This document shows positions 57,501 to 64,000 of a stretch of DNA of 64,000 nucleotides, in pieces; position 1 is the first letter of the stretch; every line of letters begins with the position of its first letter. The notes under the pieces are model-generated. The model saw nothing but the letters and a program-made list of their open reading frames with translations. It did not search any database and was not told the DNA's origin. The stretch spans positions 67,265,192 through 67,329,191 of the forward strand of contig JAPTHN010000003.1 in the NCBI GenBank assembly GCA_026936325.1. Direction: 5' to 3'. Source of the DNA: Platynereis dumerilii (lineage: Eukaryota; Annelida; Polychaeta; Phyllodocida; Nereididae). The position numbers and the translations under genes are program-made.

Positions 57501-60500
57501 CCTCTAAATAGCCCACACCGGTGCTGATGAGGCATAAAACACAAACTCACTCACTCACTAACTCACTTTACTCTACAACTGCACAAACCAGATTTCCATG
57601 AATTGGAATATCTCTATTCTCTCTAAATGCATGCTGCAATGTCGGTAATTTGATAAGCGTGTCTGGGTATCATGTGTAGTATATACCTGCTATAAATTTA
57701 AAGATCAATAGAATCAATATATCTCTCTTGTGCTCCAGTCTTCATTGCGTGAGAAAGGCCCACCGAGGACGAGTATGCAGAGATTCCAAATGGAGGATGA
57801 GCAAGTAACGGGGCGAAGTCCTTCTCCTCCGCGACAAAAGAAACCCCGATCGCCCTCCCCTGTGACCCCGAGGAGCCTCACCCCTCAACCCCTCCGGACC
57901 CCTTCACCCTCTTTAATTGACAGGGTAAGTATCTGCTACCTAATTTTAAGTGAGGCCGAACATTATTGATCTTTAGCTTCTTGGATCTTGAGGCACTTTT
58001 TCTAAGGTCAGTATAAAAAAGGCTGTAATCTAAATTTTTTTATGTTAATTTAATAAAAATTGTGGAAATTTGTTTTCCGTAGCTGGAAATTTGTTGGGTT
58101 GGTCAATTCAAGAAGCTGAATATCAAATATGTCTGGCCTAAGTGTTTTGTATTCTCTATTTTATTTGTTCCTTCAGAATGATAAACAGTTTATTTCTCAT
58201 GTGTTAATAGGATGGACTAAGCAGGTCTCGATCAATTAGATCAGGTATGATATGGATGTTGTGTGTAGTATAGTATTTGTGTTGAAATTGTCTAACATGT
58301 GACTAACAACTGAAGACACTCCAAATTTGTGTTGTGAAACGCTTTTGAATTTTTGAGGCGGTTGTATTGGAATTTCTATTTACCAGAATCATATCACACG
58401 TGAAACTGAAAAAGACTTTTTCAAAAAGTACACAAAAATAACATCTTTTGAAAGTACAAGTTTGACAATTCAAAATTTCAAATTGTCTTTTTAGAAAGGT
58501 TTTCACAAATGAATGACATTAAGGGGCATTACCGTGCTTTTCTTAGCCACTAGCCACACCCTCATTGGCTAATGCATCCTTGCTGTGGCCAAACTAAATT
58601 TTCATAATTTCGGCTGTATATTACTAATTAGCCAGCCACACAATGTACGCATTTCATAATTTGGTCCAAGTTAAAGCACCGCTATTGTTTTTCAAATGAA
58701 CCTTCAATACCACTTCTAAAGTTTTGATGCACTGATTTAATTCTTCACAGAAGTCAGAGGTTGTAAATCTGCACAAAATCCTCGTTCTTGTCTACGTTCA
58801 TCTGGTATTGAATGAAACGCCTACTAATAATGATTGCCATATTTAATTTGATTGCATAAATAACATTTTTGTTGTTTGTTTTTTGTCAGTTAGAAATTAA
58901 ATTTTGATCTGTTTGTCCTTCATTCTTTGCGTATTCTTGATTCTCAAAAAAATAAAATAAAGAAATTTAAGATCTATAGACTATGTATCTGTGAGACATC
59001 CTAGATTTTGTAATTGTTGTTAGATTGATCCCCTACATCAGAATCTCTTTGTTCATTATAATGATTAAATTTTGACCTCTCTGACCAACATTTCTACTGA
59101 TTTCTGGATGATGAAAATCGTGAAATAGAATGATTTGTAATGTTACTCAATAAAATGTCAACACTATGTTACTACCAAAGATGCTTCGCTAAGCTACAAA
59201 AAAAAACAAATACATGTTGTGGAATTTTTTTCAATTTTTCTTTTCTGAGAATATTTTTTTTTTGTGCTCAGTTATTTATAATATTGTCAAATTTTGTTTC
59301 GAACTTTCAGAGATGCTTAGCACGTCTCACAGCAAGCTGAATCGCTTAGAAATTGCACAGACTGCCCTCTTAGAAAAGGTTCAACAACAGATGGACCAGT
59401 TGCGGATTCAGCAACAGCAGTTACAACAGCAGTACCTCATGCAACAACAGTTGGTGGAGAGACTTATGCAACATCCACAGCCCCAAGAGAGCCTGCAAGA
59501 AATGGGAACGCTGCTGCAGTCTACTCAGAGTATGTGTTTAATTTGTGATCTTTTGATTGTTTGCTAGAAATGTTGACATGGGTTTGCTTCATGTTCTGGA
59601 GCCTGGGGAAAGAGTTGGTCTAGTGGTAGTGTTCTGGGTCCAGGGTTCGAATCCAGCTCTTACCAGGTCACCTGGACCTGTGTTGGAATGTTGTTTCAAT
59701 CATCCTTTGCCTCATTGCCTTGTCCTTCTGTCCTAATCAGCCTATGAAGTGCATAAATACAGGGCGTAAAGCCCCAATCATCCATCCATCCAATGATGTT
59801 CTGGAGCCTAGCTCTTTGGCTACTGACCTCCTCAACTGTCCAGTGGCAAGGGGTTCAATTTGATTTCAGACAGATCCACGGCCTCTTTGACTACTGCCCG
59901 AGTGCCAGTCTACAACTGTAACTTGTCGGTGTAGAGTTGTTTTAACTGATGAGATGCAACTGAGATGTAAGGGAATGGCAAGACAAAAATTGGTAGGTGA
60001 AGAAGGGTGGAGGAGGGGGGGGGGGCATTTTTCCGCTGGCAAAGTCACCTCTCAATTGATAGAAGTTAGACTTTAACATTTTGGGGGTGAAAGATTCAAG
60101 GTGGGTGTAGTCCTCTGTGCCTAGTTTTTTGTGGGTTAAAAAATATTTGCCACACATACTAAATGCATCATTCATATCAACGCTATTAAATTTTCAATTT
60201 TTCAGGTGTTACAGATGCAACCCTCCAGCACCAAGACTTATTAGTCGGTTCTCTACAAGAACACACTGACGTCTTAATGCAAGAGAAACAAGAACTGCAA
60301 TTTGTCAACGAACAGCTGAGAGCAGAAGTGGAGGAATTACGAAGCAACCAACAATTGGAGCCTGTGGGATCGGGTGAGCTGATTTATAAGAATTGTCTGC
60401 ATTGATTGAATGACATCTTTTGCTTGACGATTGACTGACTGATTGAATGACTGACTGATTGATAGACTGATTGATTTTAAATTGATTGATAATATTATTC

Positions 60501-63500
60501 AATGAGATGAATTGTCCTATTGCTGAATCTGTTGCTTTTTGGTTGACTGATTTAGTGAATTTCCGGGGAAATAGACAGTCAGCAAATTATTTTTAGAGTG
60601 ACTGACTGTTTATTGGAATTCAGTAACATTAAAAAAATATAAATGATGTCGATAGATAATTTGTTCTTGTGACTTGGCTCCATTGTATAATGTATACGGT
60701 TTCTTTCACACGTTAAAAGCCTGGGGGCCGCGGTTGCCGCCTCCTAACAGTTAGTTATGTGATAATCTATTGACTATTTAAACAGTCTCACTCAACTCAA
60801 ACTAATTTCTGTTTATTGCATTTGAGCCGAGACTATACATAGCTGTTGATAGTTCAAAACTGTATTTGACGACTGACAAGTAAATTTTGCATGCATGTCT
60901 TGTTCAGGAAAATTGCGAGTGTCCTTTGAAGGTATGTGCAAATGTGTGAAAATGCTGATATGGTGGAGTATTTGATTTTCAAAAGGAGTTGTTACTGTTT
61001 TAACTGGTAATTATGGTTGTTCTAATGTTTAACATTCAGTATTTAGTACTAATATGGTATCATCTAACCTCATTTCGAAATTACTGTTTGTTCTGGTTCT
61101 TGTACATTCTAACAATTGAAATTTCTTCTTTGACCAATGTTATTGTGTTCGAATTGAAAAAAAAAGCTGTTGAGTGGAAGTTATTGACTGTTTGGGGAAA
61201 ATGGATTTTCTTCTTAACAAAATGATGAGGGATCGATTAGGCTGGACATAATAGATCTTTAGCTTCTCAGATTTCTTGAAATTTTTCTGGGGTCGGTCGG
61301 TAGGGTGACCAAAAATAAAGCTGTAATCTTAATTTTTTATAATGTCAGTTTGATAGAAATTGTTGTTAAGCTGAATTATTTTCTATAGGCAGAAACTCTG
61401 TTGGGTCGGTTAATCCGAGAAGCTAGAAATCAATTACGTCTGGCCTTGCTGGAAAAAGTGTCAAAGCCTGGAACTTTTAAAATCTCAATGGACTTTTTCT
61501 AGCCCTGATGGTCATTCTAATCTCATAATCTCGTTTGTAGGAGATGATGTTTCAATATACAGACGACAGATCCAAGACTTACGGGATGAGAGGAAGGTGC
61601 TAAAAATGGACATCCAACGATTAAACACAGAACTAGGTCGATACGTCAAACGATACCAAGTCTACAGAGATAGATTTGGGGACATCAGAGAGGAGGAAGG
61701 GTCCAATATACCTGCTGACGGAGTCGTTCCTTCATGGCAGGTAATAATAAGAGCAATATTGCACTCCCTGTTTTACTTAGTTGACTAAAAACTAATTGAT
61801 ATGGCCCTATTGGGCAATAAAGAATTAGGCCTAATAACAAAGATCTTCTTTTTCATCTTTATGTTGACGAAACTTTCTGAACTCTTGTTCCAGCGTAAAA
61901 ACACCAAATTGTTTGAGATTGATATGTGAAACTTCAATATTTTCAATCTTGTACTAGTATGCCAATAAATGTGTTGGTCATTGGCTAGACTATTATCAAC
62001 ATTTTACATCTTCATATGTCCTCTATTCTTGGTATATTAGGTCAACTGGAAGTTCCTTTCCCCCCTGTTCATGGCTTATGATGAACAGATGGCTGAAAAA
62101 GATTCTTTGATTCACCGATTTGAGGTCTGTGAAGTTTTCTTTCTCATTTAATTAGTATCAGTTATAAATTTTATATCGGTAACGTCTGTCTTAGGATGGC
62201 CATTTTTGGCCTGTATCAAGCATCAATAAGGACATTAAATATCACATCAATGCATCCTTGGTATTTATATATAAGTATTGATTGTTTATGAAAGAATATA
62301 TATTGCACTCCATTTTGCAATCAACAGATTCTTGTTTTGATCCTGAGTAATTGAGATTGTAGACTAAAATTTTGGAGCTTGTCCTGAAAGACTCCTGATA
62401 CTAGAGCTTGTACGACCTGGTTTCTTAAATTATAGGATCAAGTTGAAGGAGTGAAAGAACAACTGGAAGATCTCATTAAAGAAAACGAAAGATTACACCT
62501 GAGGATTGAACATTCGGATGTCTCTGGTCCAATTAGTATGACAGAATGGTAGGTTTTTTGCTTCTTTCCTGTCTTTCTTCCTAAGCTGTATGGGGGGAGG
62601 GGAGGGTTAGCTCAGTGGTAGTGTGTTGGGCTGCCAATTACTGGGTCCCAGGTTCCAATCCAGCTCTTGCCTGGTCACTCATGTTGGACGGCTGTTTCAA
62701 TCATCCTTTGCCTCATTGCCTTGCCCTCCTCCTGTCCTAATGAAGCTACCAAGTGCAATACAGGACCTAAAGCTCCAATCATCTATCGATCCATCCTAAG
62801 CTGTATATTTTCCGTATATATCATGTTTTTCCTTCTTTCCTTTTCAGGCGTCAACTGCAGGAGCAGTGTAAACTTGTGCTGGAAGAAAACCAGTTGTTAA
62901 TGGAACAGCTGGATGTCCAGCATAACAAGGCAAAGGATATGGTCAAAGCTCATGTGCAAGAAGGTGGGTCAAAAACCGTTTCAGACATATCGCTAGAACA
63001 TACATTTTTTTGTGTGTAAATTTAGTGTATTGTTTAGTTTGAAATATTCTTACCCATTTGAATCTTAAATAGACAATTTTATCAACTTTTCAGTCACCCA
63101 TCTGTCAAAGAAAGTCGTGGAGCTTGAATCCCAAAACGCTGACTTGGAACATTACAATGAGGAACTGCGTCACACGGCTCAGAGCGCCAAAAAACAATAC
63201 GATTCTCTGAAAATGACCACAGACACACAGCTAGGGGTGGAGGAGCACTATTCATTGGTACAGGAACTCAAGAGGTCAGAATTATATTCTTTGTTCAATA
63301 CTAACTAAAACATAAAGTTTCTCAATGCCAAATATTTTTTACTGATGTTCTCTTTTGACTTTTCAGAAACCAAGATGACGAGAAACTGAAGTTAGAACAA
63401 GAATTATCGAAGTGGCGAACGAAGGTTACCAACTTGGTAGCAGAGAGAAAGCAACAAGCTCTGTTGATTGAAGACATGAAGTCGGAGCACAAGACGCTCA

Positions 63501-63830
63501 CCTCAGAACTTAGGAATGCATTCAAGCTCTATAGGTAGGCCTATGTGTTCATGATCTATTCTTCTTTTTTTCAATAAATTCAAATTTATTGAAAAAAAAA
63601 GAATAGTTCTAAATGTTACTGTAATTATAATTTGTATATTAATGTTGCTGAACACTTTACAAGTCAGTTGAAAGTTATCTGTAAAAGCTTCTCAGATTTT
63701 GTGACTCAGTTTCAAATTATTGATTTGCAGAAAATCTCAACGGAAAGAAGGGCTCCTCCAGAGATTACTTGCTGAGGTTGAATCTCAAGAACAGAATGCC
63801 ACAAAGTACCTGAATGACCTCGTGAAAATG
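51576..63830 (+). CDS. CEP89: Centrosomal protein CEP89, N-terminal part; continues past the window
   Basis: CEP89 (CCDC123) sits on mother-centriole distal appendages and is needed for cilium formation. Exons: 51576-51632; 53351-53589 or 54516-54865 (alternatives); 56826-56965; 57346-57419; 57739-57924; 58211-58244; 59311-59529; 60206-60373; 60908-60931; 61541-61740; 62041-62124; 62436-62548; 62848-62963; 63094-63274; 63367-63534; 63731-63830. All phases join, giving 701 or 738 codons so far. The N-terminal part is basic and S/P-rich (SPSPPRQKKPRSPSP). From exon 7 on it is coiled coil with Q-rich stretches. PSWQVNWKFLSPLFMAYDEQ and the EW-RQLQEQCKLVLEENQLL segment match human CEP89. Human CEP89 has roughly 200 more residues beyond the last exon seen here. 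Confidence 0.93.
52049..52450. repeat. Hairpin array of 'caactaggtgaca' repeats
   Basis: The left half has five to six direct copies of 'aactaggtgaca' (52054-52225), and the right half has the inverse 'tgtcacctagttgg' or 'tgtcgcctagttg' (to 52440). The ends 'gtcaactaggtgacaaacaa' and 'tgtcgcctagttgac' are inverted, like a foldback MITE. It lies in CEP89 intron 1. Confidence 0.7.
52718..53008. repeat. Direct duplication of about 145 bp
   Basis: 'ccccttacactaatcctccc' through 'gacgtgatgttttcccat' is repeated, diverged, as 'ccccttacgctactcctgac' through 'gaagtgatgttttgtcaa'. Confidence 0.75.
53351..53589 (+). CDS. CEP89: CEP89 exon 2a (duplicated exon)
   Basis: It encodes IAAAIMPAASILAVPRSPPP and an acidic C-terminal part. 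It enters in phase 0 and leaves in phase 2 at a strong donor (gc|gtatgt). Its start is paralogous to exon 2b. It is closer to human CEP89 (LLPAASVAPKAAVPRTPPP, from memory). Confidence 0.85.
54516..54865 (+). CDS. CEP89: CEP89 exon 2b (duplicated exon)
   Basis: It encodes IAAAIMPNVMFAAVPRTPPA and a longer basic, serine-rich part. Like 2a it enters in phase 0 and leaves in phase 2 (cg|gtaaga), and it joins exon 3 (FATLEM) equally well. Joining 2a directly to 2b with the strong sites gives a stop within three codons. Confidence 0.85.
57049..57167. repeat. Array of nuclear-receptor half-sites (DR2)
   Basis: AGGTCAAAAGGTCA at 57049-57062 is followed by its reverse complement TGACCTTTTGACCT at 57075, 57093, 57119 and 57137, and by a DR1 (TGACCTTTGACCC) at 57155. 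It lies in the CEP89 intron after exon 3. The spacing comes from a short minisatellite. Confidence 0.8.
57953..58139. mobile_element. MITE with 'ctttagcttctcggat'-type ends, copy 2
   Basis: The left end 'aggccgaacattattgatct' and right end 'atatcaaatatgtctggcct' are inverted. Same family as 15275 and 61239. Confidence 0.75.
58211..58244 (+). CDS. CEP89: CEP89 34-nt small exon
   Basis: Flanked by ttaatag and gtatga, it encodes DGLSRSRSIRS. It shifts phase from 0 to 1, and exon 7 needs that phase, so it should be constitutive. Confidence 0.75.
59605..59795 (+). mobile_element. tRNA-derived SINE with 14-bp target duplication
   Basis: Flanked by the exact duplication ATGTTCTGGAGCCT (59591-59604 and 59796-59809). 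A box 'gtctagtggtag', B box 'ggttcgaatccag', core and 'ccaatcatccatccatcc' tail are all clear. The sharp duplication indicates a young insertion. Confidence 0.93.
60396..60493. repeat. GATT/GACT tetranucleotide microsatellite
   Basis: An imperfect run of gatt and gact units in the CEP89 intron after exon 8. Confidence 0.7.
60908..60931 (+). CDS. CEP89: CEP89 24-nt microexon (candidate)
   Basis: 'tgttcag' precedes it and 'gtatgt' follows. It encodes KLRVSFE plus split codons and is phase-symmetric (1 to 1), so it can be skipped without shifting the frame. Confidence 0.6.
61239..61446. mobile_element. MITE with 'ctttagcttctcggat'-type ends, copy 3
   Basis: The best-preserved copy: 'atctttagcttctcag' at the left and 'ccgagaagctagaaatcaat' with 'tggcct' at the right. 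Confidence 0.75.
62592..62793 (+). mobile_element. tRNA-derived SINE with 13-bp target duplication
   Basis: Flanked by the exact duplication TCCTAAGCTGTAT (62579-62591 and 62794-62806). Head 'ggttagctcagtggtagtg', core 'ctgtttcaatcatcctttgc' and tail 'ctccaatcatctatcgatcc'. It lies in the CEP89 intron before exon 13. Confidence 0.93.
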
Positions 63831-64000
63831 GTGAGGATGTCATATGTGGTAGCTCTGCACTCTGCAGTATATAATACTACATTAACATACATGCATATAT
63901 GCCCATGTGGCAATCTCCCTTGAACTCTATATAATTATATCTATTCCATCGAGTTCATTTTGCTGCAAACTGTTTGGTGATGTAGAGATTGAAAGCAAAT

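Noticed and set aside
59140-59340. 66-codon frame ending at CEP89 exon 7
   Set aside because: It is mostly intron in a different frame. Exon 7 is read in the frame set by the 34-nt exon.

Overview
The window looks like nuclear DNA of a marine invertebrate deuterostome, most likely an echinoderm. The genes are vertebrate-like and rich in introns, intergenic DNA is AT-rich and full of small DNA transposons and tRNA-headed SINEs, and the palindrome TAGGCCTA is scattered throughout. The phylum is an inference from sequence style and was not tested by any search.

Four host genes can be built with consistent splice phases. (1) A CNP-type 2',3'-cyclic-nucleotide phosphodiesterase is intronless on the minus strand (11527-12810). 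(2) NFS1, the mitochondrial cysteine desulfurase, has 11 coding exons on the plus strand (13566-39423) and encodes 455 aa. It is head-to-head with CNP, 755 bp between start codons. (3) A gene I cannot name, on the minus strand (42426-50648, 8 coding exons, 386 aa), encodes a signal peptide, a SEA domain, one EGF domain, a membrane helix and a proline-rich tail. (4) CEP89, a centriolar distal-appendage protein, is on the plus strand from 51576 and runs off the right edge. It is head-to-head with gene 3 across a promoter with a perfect NRF1 palindrome. NFS1 and gene 3 are tail-to-tail.

The introns are filled with mobile DNA. NFS1 intron 5 holds a 6.7 kb foldback element whose arms are built of about 563-bp subrepeats and carry RFX X-box palindromes and CTCF-like sites. 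NFS1 intron 7 holds a whole-looking Ty3/Gypsy-type LTR element (25089-30000) with identical LTRs, and an alternating two-monomer G-rich satellite (34.8-36.1 kb). The first coding intron of gene 3 holds a 3.35 kb hAT-like element with an 8-bp target duplication, which itself contains telomeric repeats and two copies of a small TIR element with a minisatellite core. The left flank (1-11.5 kb) holds a 5'-truncated LINE, several tandem repeats, a G-rich MITE and SINE copies.

The most interesting items are: two tandemly duplicated CEP89 exons whose phases make them mutually exclusive with the strong splice sites; a nuclear-receptor DR2 array in a CEP89 intron; a minisatellite apparently seeded by the NFS1 exon-5 splice donor; the foldback element with embedded transcription-factor sites; and the unnamed SEA-EGF receptor-like gene. 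I found no sign of a wholly new multi-gene system.
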